DNA of 64,000 nt from NCBI GenBank assembly GCA_965221785.1, contig CBDCSR010000001.1, forward strand, positions 124,001-188,000, given 5' to 3'. Within the stretch, counting starts at the first letter, position 1; every line of letters starts with the position of its first letter. This document shows, one piece after another, positions 9,801-18,640 of the stretch. The position numbers were made by a program, and so were the translations under genes. Source of the stretch: BD2-11 sp965221785. Lineage in GTDB: Bacteria > Gemmatimonadota > Gemmatimonadetes > Longimicrobiales > Gaopeijiaceae. The notes under the pieces are model-generated. The model saw only the letters and a program-made list of their open reading frames with translations, had not been told where the DNA came from and did no database searches.

Positions 9801-11901
9801 TAACCGGTTGACCGGTCGCATTCCTCCATCGCTTGGCGCCCTGGGCCGCCTGTCGGAGCTGGATCTGTCGGAAAACCAGTTGACCGGGCCGATTCCCGCC
9901 GAACTCCGCAGCCTCTCCAATCTCCGGAGGCTCCGGTTCATCGGCAACGATCTATCGGGAGCGATTCCTCCAGAGTTGGGCGCCCTGGCGAGACTGAGCA
10001 GGCTGGACCTCGCTGACAATCAGCTCTCGGGACCGATCCCCGCAACCCTTGGGGATCTCCCGAACCTCGACGCACTGAATCTGGGGGACAACGACCTCTC
10101 GGGACCGATTCCCGCCAAACTCGGGCGCGCCGCGAGGCTGGAGAATCTCGACCTCCAGTCCAACGCGCTGGCCGGGCCGGTCCCGTCCGAATTCAGCAAC
10201 CTTGTCCTGCTCAAGTCGCTGATTCTGGCGGACAACCCCGACCTGTCCGGACCGCTGCCTGCGGGCGTCACGGCTCTCGGCCAGCTCGAACGGTTCATGG
10301 CGGGAGGCACGGGGCTGTGTCTCCCGGCGGGATCGCGCTTTGACGCGTGGTTCGGCGGCATAGCCGATCGGCTGCTGGCGCGCTGCCCCGGCGGGCCTGC
10401 GGTGTATCTGACCCAGACCGTCCAGTCATGGGACTATCCCGTGCCGCTGTTGGCGGGAGAGCCGGCGCTCCTGCGCGTCTTCGTCACCGCGGCTCAGGAC
10501 GTTGCCGCGACCATGCCCGCAGTCAAGGCCACATTCCATGTGAACGGTGCCGAACGGCACACCGTTCGCATCGCGGCGGGCACGCAGCCCATTCCCCATG
10601 AGGTCAAGGAAGGCGATCTTGCGCTCTCGGCCAACGCCGAGATTCCGGCATCGGTTATCACGCCCGTTTTGGAGATGGTGGTCGAAGTCGATCCGGATGC
10701 CACTCTGGATCCGGCGCTGGGCGTGACGAGGCGTATCCCGGAGGAGGGCCGCATGGCTGTGGCTGTCCAGGCCATGGCCCCCCTCCCCCTGACGCTCGTC
10801 CCGTTTCTCCACGAGTCCGAAGGGGACTCGTCCATCGCCGCGTCCGTCCTGGCGATGGCGGAGGATCCCGATGGCCACGAGTTGCTTGCCGACGTGCGGA
10901 GGCTGCTGCCGGTAACGGAACTCGCCGTCGCGGCGCACCAGCCCGTTACCACATCCTCCCACGATTCGGGTCGGCTGCTTCTACAAACTCAGGCGATGCG
11001 CCTGATGGAGGGCGGCTCGGGATACTGGATGGGGGTAATCCAGCCCCCGCCGAGGACCGGAGGCGCCAACTGGTACTACCTGCTGCCACACGGGCTTGCG
11101 GATGTGGGCGGGTGGACCAGCGTGTCCATCCGTGAGCCTTCGACCATGGCTCACGAGCTGGGACACAACCTGGGGCTCCGGCATGCCCCATGTGGCAATC
11201 CCCTTCGTATCGACCCCTGGTTTCCGCATCCCGCCGGAAACACGGGAGCGTGGGGCTACGACATTGCCGAGAAGTCGCTCGTGGCACCGAGCACGCCGGA
11301 CCTCATGTCGTACTGTGTGAACCGCGGCTACTGGATCAGCGACTTCTCTTTCAACAAGGCGCTCAATCACCGTCGTGCCAGCGACGGTTCCGCAGCGATC
11401 GCGATGACCACTGAGGCGGATCCCGTACGCTCGCTTCTGGTCTGGGGTGGACGAGACCGGAACGGGGTTCCGTACCTCGATCCCGCGTTCGTCGTTGACG
11501 CCGCGCCCTCCATTCCGGCCACGGGAGGGGATCACACCATCGAGGGAGCGGCCTCTGACGGGACGCCCATTTTCTCCTTCACCTTCGACATGCCGGCCAT
11601 GGCGGACGCCGAGGGCGAGGAGACGAGCTTCGTCTTTACGTTGCCCGTCCAACCGGACTGGGAGGACGACTTGGCGAGCATCACGCTGTCCGGTCCGGGC
11701 GGCTCGACAACCTTGGACGAGAACACGGACCAACCGATGGCGATCCTGCGCGATCCCCGGACCGGGCAAGTGCGCGCATTCCTGCGAGACCTGCCGCCCG
11801 CGACCCAGACCGCGGCGGACGCTATCGGACGCACCGCCGGGCAGGGGCTGGAGACGCTGTTAAGCCGCGGCATTCCGCCTGCCGATGCTTGGAGGCGGTG
11901 A
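6898..11901 (+). CDS. multi-solenoid LRR-metzincin lipoprotein (complete)
   Basis: This is the complete 1,667-residue member of the family. The ATG at 6898 follows GGGGAGAAACCGGG and aligns with the paralogues; an in-frame start at 6811 is possible. Residues 15-50 form a basic then hydrophobic signal ending VLSC. One Big2 and one Big1/invasin-like Ig domain follow. Three LRR solenoids come next, each opened by its own cap (DRAALVALYNATDGPNW, then DREALEALYEAANGSAW, then a third with NTDGPRW). The C-terminal module has PLLAGEPALLRVFV, the zinc motif HELGHNLGLRH at residue 1419 and DLMSYC, so the catalytic residues are intact. It ends convergently 11 bp before a regulator gene. An extracellular peptidase with a long binding scaffold is inferred. 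Confidence 0.85.
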   Translation: MESRSLRQSGHAGTRRTLIRKRRGDGGPGRNAGLTNAAMALAGILLVLSCGDGAVEPAPAEPARPATITVEPSSTTLTWLGETVVFRATVKDQYGAAFPGTVTWSSSDEAVFTIDAGGTATAVANGSGTVTAIFQSLSATAAVHVEQAPASLETVSGSGQTADLGAVLAESVVVLAADAGGSPVEGATVMFTPGEGHGTVDPAEAVTDSAGLARTMWTLGEVAGDQTLHATVGDAVLAVVAHPINPDRAALVALYNATDGPNWVNNDNWLTDAPLGEWFGVETDTSGRVVQLVLAENGVTGVIPPELGQLGKIQVLDLWENSLYGHIPPELGSLGELQSLRLAGNLLAGTIPPTLGELTKLEVLWLRRNLLAGSIPTELANLTELTSLRLDQNELEGQIPSQLADLTNLITLNLGWNNLTGPIPPQLGDLARLSSLSLNGNELTGPIPPELGNLTGLGSLLLSNNDLTGAIPPWLSDFTRLRTLLLHNNELTGPIPPQLGGLSELQLLSLAGNQLSGPIPPELGNLEQLDRLELARNQLSGPIPPELGNLRRLVTLTLSENLLTGSLPQTFLGLTSLVTMGCRGTRGACMPATDAFREWARQVEARGSVEFPVNIPWCDEIDREALEALYEAANGSAWTRSDGWLDDEDLGEWYGVRTDSVGRVSELDLSGNGLSGYLPDALAQLVNLRELRIRDNALAGRLPLALTGLPLEEFDYGGTSLCVADDAGFRGWLSGIPRHSGTGAQCPPLTEHEVLEWLYRNTDGPRWYESAGWLTDAPLAAWHGVETNAAGRVVGLTLQFNGLSGPLPVELEQLSELRSLSLKGNRLSGTIPPELGELGRLELLDLELNRLSGSIPSELGQLSELRSLSLFRNRLSGAIPPELGELGRLELLNLARNRLSGELPRELGKLASLKELDFLGNFLSGAVPAELGDLNRLERLTLAGNRLSGGVPPELGELGAIESIQLSYNRLTGRIPPSLGALGRLSELDLSENQLTGPIPAELRSLSNLRRLRFIGNDLSGAIPPELGALARLSRLDLADNQLSGPIPATLGDLPNLDALNLGDNDLSGPIPAKLGRAARLENLDLQSNALAGPVPSEFSNLVLLKSLILADNPDLSGPLPAGVTALGQLERFMAGGTGLCLPAGSRFDAWFGGIADRLLARCPGGPAVYLTQTVQSWDYPVPLLAGEPALLRVFVTAAQDVAATMPAVKATFHVNGAERHTVRIAAGTQPIPHEVKEGDLALSANAEIPASVITPVLEMVVEVDPDATLDPALGVTRRIPEEGRMAVAVQAMAPLPLTLVPFLHESEGDSSIAASVLAMAEDPDGHELLADVRRLLPVTELAVAAHQPVTTSSHDSGRLLLQTQAMRLMEGGSGYWMGVIQPPPRTGGANWYYLLPHGLADVGGWTSVSIREPSTMAHELGHNLGLRHAPCGNPLRIDPWFPHPAGNTGAWGYDIAEKSLVAPSTPDLMSYCVNRGYWISDFSFNKALNHRRASDGSAAIAMTTEADPVRSLLVWGGRDRNGVPYLDPAFVVDAAPSIPATGGDHTIEGAASDGTPIFSFTFDMPAMADAEGEETSFVFTLPVQPDWEDDLASITLSGPGGSTTLDENTDQPMAILRDPRTGQVRAFLRDLPPATQTAADAIGRTAGQGLETLLSRGIPPADAWRR

Positions 11902-11912
11902 TGGGACTGGCT

Positions 11913-14021
11913 TTAGCGGGGCATGCGGTATCCGACGCCGCGCTCGTTGTGGATGTAGGCCGGGTTGGCCGCGTCGTCGCCCAGCTTGCTGCGGAGCCGC
12001 TTCACTACGGCGCGGACGAGTTTGGGGTCCGGAGCGCCGCGGTGCCGCTCGCCCCACGCTTGACGGAGCAATGACTCGTGCGTCACTACGCGTCCCGCAT
12101 TGAGCGAGAGTACGCGAAGGAGCTCGTACTCGGTTAGAGTCAACTGCACGGGTCGCCCCTCCACGGCCACCTGACGCCGGTCGTAGTGAATCGTCAGGTG
12201 CCCGAGCACGAAGGGCTCTGGCCCGGCCATACGGCGCAGGGCGGCGCGCACCCTCGCCGCAAGTTCCGACCCGGAGAAGGGCTTGACAACGTAGTCGGCC
12301 GCGCCCGCATCCAGGGCTCTGACGATAGTTTCGTCCCTGCCATAGGCAGAGATGAATATGACCGGCAGATCGGTCAGCTCGGGAATCTTCTCCATCAGCG
12401 CGATGCCGTCGGTATCGGGCAGCAGCAGGTCCAGCAGGACCAACGCAGGCTTGTGCATCCGGACGAGGCCAGGCACTTCCTCAGGGTCGCCCGTCATGAC
12501 CGGGATATAGCCCGCCTCCGCGAGCTCGTCGCGCACGTACCGCAGCATCTGCGGGTCGTCGTCCACCACCAGGATGCGGGTCTGCTCCTGCCCGTCCAGA
12601 ACCAGGCGCGACCTGCCCAGCTCCAAGCCTCGCTGCGCGCGTGTCTCCTCGGCGACCGGTACCGTGAAAGTGAATCGCGTGCCGTGTCCCGGACCCTCGC
12701 TCTCGGCCCAGATGCGCCCGCCATGCGCCTCGACCAGCCCCTTGCAGATGGCAAGGCCGAGGCCGGTCCCCGCTTGCCTGGGCCTCCGATCGCCGCTGGT
12801 CGCCCCCGGGTACTTGCTGAACAGGTGCGGCAGCCGGTCCGGCGGCACGCCCCGGCCCTTGTCGGTCACCGAGATCGATACATGCAAATCGTCCAGCGTA
12901 GCGCTGATCCGGATGGGCGACGAGTCGGGCGAATGCCTCGCCGCGTTCGAAAGCAGGTTGGTGAGAACCTGGACGATGCGCGCCCGGTCGGCCATCACCT
13001 GTGGCAGGTCATCCGGCAGGTTGATGTTCAGGGTGCGACCGGCGGTGCCGCTCACGAACGTGTTCCGCGCGTGGTCGACCAGCGCGGCGACCTCCGTCGG
13101 CTCGGGCGAGACCGACAACGTGCCGATCACGATGCGCCCGTGATCGAGCAGATCGGAGATCAGGCCGCGCATGTGGTCCGCCTGCCCGTCGATGACACGA
13201 AAGAACTGAAGCATCTCGGCGGGGTCGGGGGCCCGCGAGCTGCCCAGTACGGTGGCAGTCGAACCCTTGATCGAAATCAGCGGCGTCCGCAACTCGTGGC
13301 TTACGATGGCCAGGAACTCCGCGCGCTGCCGCTCGAACTCCTCCAGCGGTGCCAGATCCTGCATTGTGACCACAGCCCGCTTGACGGTCCCATCGACCGA
13401 CTGCATCGGTGTTGCGTTGACGAGCGTCGTTACGCTCCGGCCGTCCGGGACCGTGAACGTCATCTCTTCGGCGCGCACCGTCTCGCTTACATTCAGCCAC
13501 TGCGTGATCGGGAACTCCGCCAAGGAGCACTCCCGGCCATCGGCGCGCCGCCAGGTGACCATCGACACCAACTCCTCCAAGTCCGTTCCCGGCTGGCTCA
13601 ATTCCGAGGCTATCCGCCGCGCCTCCCGGTTGAGGGAAACGAGTTCACCGGTCCCGGCGTCGAAGACCACGACTCCCACGGGGGAGGTTTCGATCAGCGT
13701 CTCCAGGTCGGCCCGTGCCCGTTGCTCGGCGTGGTGTGCCCGGGCGTTGGCGATCGCAGTGGCGGCTTGGGACGCGAACAGCGTCACGATCTCCTCGTCG
13801 GCGCTCGTGAACTGCTTACCGCATTCCTTGTCGGCAATAAAGAAGTTGCCGATGGGCACGTCGCGGTGCCGCATCGGCGCGCACTGCATCGTCTCGGAGA
13901 GCATGAGATCCGACGAGAATCCGAGCCCTCGGACGTACGTCGGCAGGTCCGACAGACGAAGGGGCGCGGCAAGGTTGCGGAAGTGATCGAAGAGCCTCGG
14001 CCCGTCCGGCCAGGCGGCCAT
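11913..14021 (-). CDS. hybrid sensor kinase-response regulator with DNA-binding domain (frameshifted)
   Basis: The order is GAF remainder, PAS (LIETSPVGVVVFDAGTGE), HisKA with phosphoacceptor HELRTPL, HATPase_c, receiver domain (VVDDDPQMLRYV, LLDLLLPDTDG) and an OmpR-type winged helix ending HNERGVGYRMPR. It thus fuses sensing, kinase, receiver and DNA binding in one chain. The frame stays open upstream to 14081, but the GAF start lies in another frame (14070-14263), implying a one-base indel near 14067. The upstream frame encodes TTEEYVTSGFTRDEEEAM, which joins the N-terminal piece after NDAGQ. This could be a real loss of function or a sequence error. It is convergent with the LRR gene to its left. 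The stimulus is unknown. Confidence 0.8.
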   Translation of the reverse strand: MAAWPDGPRLFDHFRNLAAPLRLSDLPTYVRGLGFSSDLMLSETMQCAPMRHRDVPIGNFFIADKECGKQFTSADEEIVTLFASQAATAIANARAHHAEQRARADLETLIETSPVGVVVFDAGTGELVSLNREARRIASELSQPGTDLEELVSMVTWRRADGRECSLAEFPITQWLNVSETVRAEEMTFTVPDGRSVTTLVNATPMQSVDGTVKRAVVTMQDLAPLEEFERQRAEFLAIVSHELRTPLISIKGSTATVLGSSRAPDPAEMLQFFRVIDGQADHMRGLISDLLDHGRIVIGTLSVSPEPTEVAALVDHARNTFVSGTAGRTLNINLPDDLPQVMADRARIVQVLTNLLSNAARHSPDSSPIRISATLDDLHVSISVTDKGRGVPPDRLPHLFSKYPGATSGDRRPRQAGTGLGLAICKGLVEAHGGRIWAESEGPGHGTRFTFTVPVAEETRAQRGLELGRSRLVLDGQEQTRILVVDDDPQMLRYVRDELAEAGYIPVMTGDPEEVPGLVRMHKPALVLLDLLLPDTDGIALMEKIPELTDLPVIFISAYGRDETIVRALDAGAADYVVKPFSGSELAARVRAALRRMAGPEPFVLGHLTIHYDRRQVAVEGRPVQLTLTEYELLRVLSLNAGRVVTHESLLRQAWGERHRGAPDPKLVRAVVKRLRSKLGDDAANPAYIHNERGVGYRMPR

Positions 14022-14069
14022 CGCCTCTTCCTCATCGCGGGTGAAGCCGGACGTGACGTATTCCTCGGT

Positions 14070-14263
14070 TGTCCGGCGTCGTTAACCGTGACGATCAACC
14101 CGAGTCGCGCCCCCGTGAGGGCGCGGGCGCTTTCTATGACCTCCCGCAGCACCGTGTTCAGGTCGAGGCTGGCGCTTACTCGCAGGACGGCCGCACTCAG
14201 CCTGGAGACACGCGCCCGGAGCGCCTCGTTCTGCTGCCGTAGTTCGGTGAAACTCTCTTTCAT
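14070..14263 (-). pseudogene. N-terminal GAF piece of the hybrid regulator
   Basis: Starting at ATG 14263, this frame reads MKESFTELRQQNEALRARV, then SASLDLNTVLREVIESARAL and LGLIVTVNDAGQ, the usual opening of GAF-containing kinases of this type. Past base 14067 the frame turns into non-family sequence, while the true continuation appears one frame over. The two pieces together match the expected length of the family, so they are best treated as one gene with an indel. Confidence 0.7.
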
Positions 14264-14481
14264 TGGTCCACGCCTTCGGAACTGGCCGGAATCGCCTCCC
14301 CGGTCACAACAATATACCCCATTGCCACTTGACGAGCATTGGCGGGATCCGGGCCTCCACACCCGTGGTACGCATGATGTCGCCAAATGACGCCCGGAGC
14401 GTTCCATCGGCCCTCTGATAGTCCGGTAGGCCTGCGAGGGGTCGCCGCACCTATCCAGCCGTACAGCCGTCGGTCGTTCTT
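14264..14481. other. divergent intergenic region
   Basis: This gap separates the minus-strand regulator start (14263) from the leader of the LRR gene to the right. I see no gene in it. It should hold the regulator promoter and perhaps the upstream part of the LRR promoter; no confident motifs were found. Confidence 0.4.
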
Positions 14482-14627
14482 GCAGGCTCGTCGCCGGGCA
14501 CGCTAGTCTCATACGATCAGGCCATGGGATCGCGGTGTGATCGCTCGCGCGAGCAGTGTGTAACGCAACCGTCGCGAAACCGGAATGGGAGTCTGGTCGG
14601 AGTGCACAAATGCGGGGAGAAACCGGG
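14482..14627 (+). promoter_or_regulatory. conserved 5' leader, copy 3 of 3
   Basis: This matches copy 2 over its whole length and copy 1 over its last part. It contains TTGCAG about 18 bp before TAGTCT, a possible sigma-70-like promoter. It ends GCGGGGAGAAACCGGG directly before ATG 14628. The upstream similarity argues that the paralogues were duplicated with their control regions. Confidence 0.42.
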
Positions 14628-16145
14628 ATGCAATCCAGAAGCCTACGGCAAGACGGTCACGCGGGGATGCGGCGGACGCTCATTCGCAAGAGACGCGGCG
14701 ACGGAGGACCGGGACGGAACGCGGGCTTCGCGATTTCGGCGATGGCCCTGGCCGGGATCGTCCTCGTCCTGTCCTGCGGCGACGGGGCGGTGGAGCCCGC
14801 GCCTCCGCCTCCGGCTCCCGTGGCCACCACGGTGACGGTCAGCCCGGGTTCTGCCGCACTGAGCGCCCTTGGAGAGACGAACCGGTTCACCGCCGAGGTA
14901 CGCGACCAGAACGGGCAGGTGATGGCGGGGGCCGCAGTCGTGTGGACGACGAGTGACGCGTCGGTCGCGGCGGTGGACGCCTTCGGGCTGGTGACGGCGG
15001 CGGCCAACGGGAGTGCAACGATCACGGCGACGGCGGGCTCGGTCTCGGGGACTGCGGCTGTGACGGTGGCCCAGGTAGTGAGTGCGGTCGCCGTGTCGCC
15101 CACCGTGGACACCTTGGTGGCGTTCGGCGACACGGTGCGTCTGGCGGCGGAAGCTACCGACGCCAACGGTCACGGCGTAGCGGGCTCGGAGTTCGCCTGG
15201 TCATCGAGCGACACGCTGGTGGCTCGGGTGGACGCTGCGGGACTGGTCGAATCAGCCGGCGAGGGCGAGGTCATGGTGACGGCCACTGCCTCGAACGTGA
15301 CGGGCCGCGCCGAACTGAGCGTGGTGCCGCCGTTGCCGACAGCGGTTGCCGTGAACCCCGATACGGTCGCGTTCACGGCGCTCGGGCAGACCGCGCAACT
15401 GGAGGCCGAGGTACGTGAACAGGCCGGGCGCGTCATGGCCGAAGCCCTGATCTCATGGTCGAGCGGGGACACGCTGGTCGCCGTGGTGGACTCGGCGGGG
15501 ATGGTGACGGCCGTGGGCGAAGGAACCACTACGGTGACCGCGGCAGCGGGCGACGTGTCGGACACGGTCGTGTTGACGGTGACGCAGTCCGCGGGCTCGG
15601 TGGCGGTTTCGCCGGCCGACGCTTCAATCGCGTTGGGCGACACGTTGCGGCTCGCGGCGGAAGCGTTCGACGAGAACGGCCACGCAGTGACAGGTGCGTC
15701 GTTCTCGTGGTCCTCGAGCAATGCCGGGGTGGCCAGCGTGGACGAATCAGGACTCGTCGATGGAGTGGCCGAAGGGATTGCAAGGATCACGGCAACGGCG
15801 GGCGCCGCCTCTGGCGTTGCCGAGATCACCGTGGAGAACCCGGACCGGGCAGCGCTCGTAACACTCTACAATGCCACCGACGGGCCGAACTGGGTCAACA
15901 ATGACAATTGGCTGACGGACGCGCCGCTGGGGGAGTGGTACGGCGTGGAGACGGATGCAGGTGGGCGGGTGGTCCGGCTTGACCTTGGCGGGCAGTGGGA
16001 CTTTGAAGCTCGAGTGTGGTTGAGCAACGGGCTGGCCGGGACACTCCGACCGGAACTCGGGAACCTTACCAACCTGCAAGAGCTTTCGCTCGGGCATAAC
16101 GCTCTGAGGGGTTCGATTCCGCCCGAACTATGGATATTCTGCTAA
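14628..16145 (+). CDS. 5' half of a split Big2-LRR gene
   Basis: ATG 14628 follows a strong GGGGAGA site. A basic and hydrophobic signal ends VLSC; four Big2 domains follow, then one LRR cap (NATDGPNWVNNDNWLTDAP) and two LRRs. At codon 500 the chain reads GSIPPE and then leaves the family sequence as LWIFC and a TAA stop supplied by inserted DNA. The missing part continues at 31958 in the same frame (PPEFGSFANLEVLSL). The fragment alone keeps its signal but lacks the scaffold and peptidase, so it would be a short, probably non-functional lipoprotein. If the island excised, the fused gene would run to 35908 and encode about 1,813 residues. Confidence 0.85.
   Translation: MQSRSLRQDGHAGMRRTLIRKRRGDGGPGRNAGFAISAMALAGIVLVLSCGDGAVEPAPPPPAPVATTVTVSPGSAALSALGETNRFTAEVRDQNGQVMAGAAVVWTTSDASVAAVDAFGLVTAAANGSATITATAGSVSGTAAVTVAQVVSAVAVSPTVDTLVAFGDTVRLAAEATDANGHGVAGSEFAWSSSDTLVARVDAAGLVESAGEGEVMVTATASNVTGRAELSVVPPLPTAVAVNPDTVAFTALGQTAQLEAEVREQAGRVMAEALISWSSGDTLVAVVDSAGMVTAVGEGTTTVTAAAGDVSDTVVLTVTQSAGSVAVSPADASIALGDTLRLAAEAFDENGHAVTGASFSWSSSNAGVASVDESGLVDGVAEGIARITATAGAASGVAEITVENPDRAALVTLYNATDGPNWVNNDNWLTDAPLGEWYGVETDAGGRVVRLDLGGQWDFEARVWLSNGLAGTLRPELGNLTNLQELSLGHNALRGSIPPELWIFC
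16117..16127 (+). repeat. attL core, 11-bp direct repeat
   Basis: TTCCGCCCGAA occurs here and at 31956-31966; with the next two bases the match is 12 of 13. In both places it carries the same codon phase (CCG CCC GAA). This is the expected footprint of a tyrosine integrase inserting within a coding sequence. Confidence 0.8.
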
Positions 16146-16271
16146 CTTGTTACCTGTCAATGTATTACAGTATATGATGTTGGGGATATATCACTTAGGA
16201 TATGCAGAAATGCGCTGGGATGCATGCGACCGTATCGGAAGTCAACGGACGCGGTTCGGCAGGCTTCTAAA

Positions 16272-16302
16272 GCGGTAGAGTGGTCCACACGGGCTCTACC
16301 GC
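16272..16302 (-). terminator. hairpin at end of beta-propeller gene
   Basis: A perfect 9-bp inverted repeat, GCGGTAGAG and CTCTACCGC, with a 13-base loop overlaps the stop codon of the minus-strand gene ending at 16296. The strand then reads TTTAG, a short T-run. It is likely an intrinsic terminator of modest strength. Confidence 0.55.
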
Positions 16303-17633
16303 ACCTCGACGGGCAGCCTCCGCACCACCACGCGGGACACATCGAACTCGCCCAGTTCGACGAACGCCGCCACCCCATTCGGGCCAAAGGCGTCCGGCAT
16401 CGCGGTCTCACCAGAGGGATACGTTCCGACGTACTCGCCCGCTACCGTCATGACGTCGATCGGTCCGTCGCCGAGCAATTCGCCTCCTTGACGCATCACC
16501 CAGATCCGGCCTTCCCAAGTGGTGGAGAGGCTCCGCAGCACGGGGATCTCGTGATAGAAGGGCGGGTCCATCAAGGTGAAGGATGGCAGCTGCGAAAGTG
16601 ACCCTTCCGGAGGGGGCGCGCCGCTGGAACCGGTCGGTATCGAAATCGCATTCTGGGCGCGCTCGCCCCGCAGTTCCCTGTATCGCTCCTCGATCCTCGG
16701 CGTCACCGGCTCGGGCTGGAAGGGCCGTGTGATGATTCGTGCCAAGCTTCCCGTCGGCGAGGCAATCTTCAGCGCATACGCCGAGGAGTCCGAATAGACG
16801 ATGCCGCCGTCTGGAAGAACGCCCGTCAGGAGTTCGGGCTCGAAGGTCGATGGCCGGGCAAGGCCACCCAGCATCTGATTGAGGTCGGCACTGCCGCCTT
16901 CGAGCGTGACGTTTGAGGAACCCTCGAAGAGGTTGCGCACTTCGCGCGGCGGGAGCCAGCCCTGCACCACGGTGTCGACTTGGACGGCCTCGGCATCGAG
17001 GTCCAAGCGAGTAATGGGCCGGGTGGTGGGCTGGTCGGCCCCGGTTCCGCCGATGCTCCTCGACATGCCCCACCACGCGGCGTACACCGCGCCGCCCCGA
17101 GGATCGGGTTGAATGGGTGCCGAAGCCCTTATGCTGGCGCCCATGAAACCACTTCCCGCGCCCCCGGGCGCCTCTGCCGAGGATCGCACCATCCGCACGA
17201 ACCGCCCCGATGGATCGAAGATCTGGTAGGCTGCGTGACCCATGTCGCTCACGATGGTCGTACCATCCCGCCAGACGGCGTAGTTCATGGGCATGTGGAA
17301 CTCACCCGGCCCCTGACCGGAGCGACCGAACTCGCGGACAAAAGCGCCGGTGGCGTCAAACACCAAGACGCGCAGTTCGGAGAACATCCCTCCGGCGCGG
17401 TCGAATACGTACAGGTTGCCCTGTTCGTCGAAGGCGACGTGGCTCACGTGGCCGAGCATCTCCCAGGGCTCTCCCTCGACCACGCCGATGCGATAAACCT
17501 CGTCAAAGTCGGGGTCGATCCGTTGATCCCGGCCCGGGACTTCGACGATCTCCTGAGCGAGGAGAGCAGGGGGCGCGGCAAGGACGGCCAAGAGAAGGGC
17601 CGAACAGACAGGGACGAACCTGCTGGTCTGCAT
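16296..17633 (-). CDS. exported 6-bladed beta-propeller protein
   Basis: ATG 17633 is preceded by GGAG eight bases upstream and starts a clear signal peptide (ALLLAVLAAPPALLAQ). The mature protein has blade-like strings such as DEQGNLYVFD, VREFGRSGQGPGEF and DPSGRFVR, typical of NHL-like 6-bladed propellers common in Gemmatimonadota. It is 445 residues, a usual length for the group. Function cannot be read from the fold; such proteins are often periplasmic or surface binding proteins. It is the first gene inside the left end of the island. A second protein with the same FGxSGxGPGE motif lies at 24202-25272. Confidence 0.75.
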   Translation of the reverse strand: MQTSRFVPVCSALLLAVLAAPPALLAQEIVEVPGRDQRIDPDFDEVYRIGVVEGEPWEMLGHVSHVAFDEQGNLYVFDRAGGMFSELRVLVFDATGAFVREFGRSGQGPGEFHMPMNYAVWRDGTTIVSDMGHAAYQIFDPSGRFVRMVRSSAEAPGGAGSGFMGASIRASAPIQPDPRGGAVYAAWWGMSRSIGGTGADQPTTRPITRLDLDAEAVQVDTVVQGWLPPREVRNLFEGSSNVTLEGGSADLNQMLGGLARPSTFEPELLTGVLPDGGIVYSDSSAYALKIASPTGSLARIITRPFQPEPVTPRIEERYRELRGERAQNAISIPTGSSGAPPPEGSLSQLPSFTLMDPPFYHEIPVLRSLSTTWEGRIWVMRQGGELLGDGPIDVMTVAGEYVGTYPSGETAMPDAFGPNGVAAFVELGEFDVSRVVVRRLPVEVR

Positions 17634-17893
17634 CGTGATTTCTCCGGTGAGTCGGATGTGGAAGTTGCGACGACCAACGCGCGATACCGCCGATTGGATG
17701 CTCTCTCGCGGCGGTGAGGTTGCCCAACACAATGTGCCCGGATCGCGTCGGCTGTCCAGCGTGCGGGGGGTCCGATCAACCAGCGTTACGAAGGCTGCCG
17801 CTCTACACGGATGACCCAAAGCGCTAGATTCGGGTCCGACACTGATCCACGGAGGGTAACTGCGTTTGCGAGACAGACGAGCGGTGAGCGCCG

Positions 17894-18631
17894 ATGGCGA
17901 TTGATCTTGCGGACTACGAGAGAAGCGCGCGCGGCGCGGTCAGGACATTCTGGAGGACCCGTGAGCGGGCTCGGCGGAAGCAAGCAGACGCGCGCCTGCC
18001 GGATCAGGGAGAACGCGCAAGCGTGACGGCGGGCAAGAACATGGATGGCTTCATCGATCTCGCGGTGGATCTGGTGAGGGCCAATGGTCTTCCGAATGCC
18101 TCGGTTCACTTGGACCGCGCTCTGCTGACGCTTCCCGGCTACTTCCGGCCGACCAAGCTCTGGGATCTGCTGGTGCTCAACGAGGGTCGCCTAGTGGCGG
18201 CCATCGAACTGAAGAGCCAGGTCGGACCGTCGTTCGGAAACAACTTCAACAACCGGGCGGAAGAGGCCATCGGGAGCGCGTGTGACTTGTGGACGGCCTA
18301 CAGGGAGGGAGCGTTCGGCGACCACGCCCAGCCTTTCGTTGGTTGGCTGATTCTCGTCGAGGACGCACCGGCCTCCCGGAGCGCAGTGCGAATCCGGTCA
18401 CCTCATTTCCCGGCGTTCCCCGACTTCGAGGGTGCCTCGTACCTGAAGCGGTACGACTTGCTTTGCCGCCGACTGGTGAAGGAACAACTATACACGACGG
18501 CGGCCGTGATTTCGTCTCCCAGATCCGCCGCCGAGACGGGCGAGCATGGAAGCCTCTCGGAGATGTCGGGGCTGAGAACCTTCGTGACCTCTCTGGCGGG
18601 GCACGTCGCCGCCGAGGCGGCCCGGACCTGA
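17894..18631 (+). CDS. PaeR7I/XhoI-type II restriction endonuclease
   Basis: At 245 residues it has the usual length of XhoI/PaeR7I enzymes. The signature runs from WDLLVLNEGRLVAAIELKSQ to GNNFNNRAEEAIGSA; the Asp and the ELK triad form the PD-(D/E)xK-like catalytic core. Known members cut CTCGAG, so that site is the prediction here. The gene runs convergently into the methyltransferase gene with nine bases between the ends. The pair is inside the mobile island, where it would protect or stabilise the element. Confidence 0.85.
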   Translation: MAIDLADYERSARGAVRTFWRTRERARRKQADARLPDQGERASVTAGKNMDGFIDLAVDLVRANGLPNASVHLDRALLTLPGYFRPTKLWDLLVLNEGRLVAAIELKSQVGPSFGNNFNNRAEEAIGSACDLWTAYREGAFGDHAQPFVGWLILVEDAPASRSAVRIRSPHFPAFPDFEGASYLKRYDLLCRRLVKEQLYTTAAVISSPRSAAETGEHGSLSEMSGLRTFVTSLAGHVAAEAART

Positions 18632-18640
18632 AGCGCGAAG

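Noticed and set aside
12186..14390. A long plus-strand frame opposite the sensor kinase
   Set aside because: The minus strand carries recognisable kinase, receiver and winged-helix motifs; the plus translation has none.
16117..16160. tRNA gene as the island attachment site
   Set aside because: No tRNA-like sequence is present; the core lies within LRR codons.
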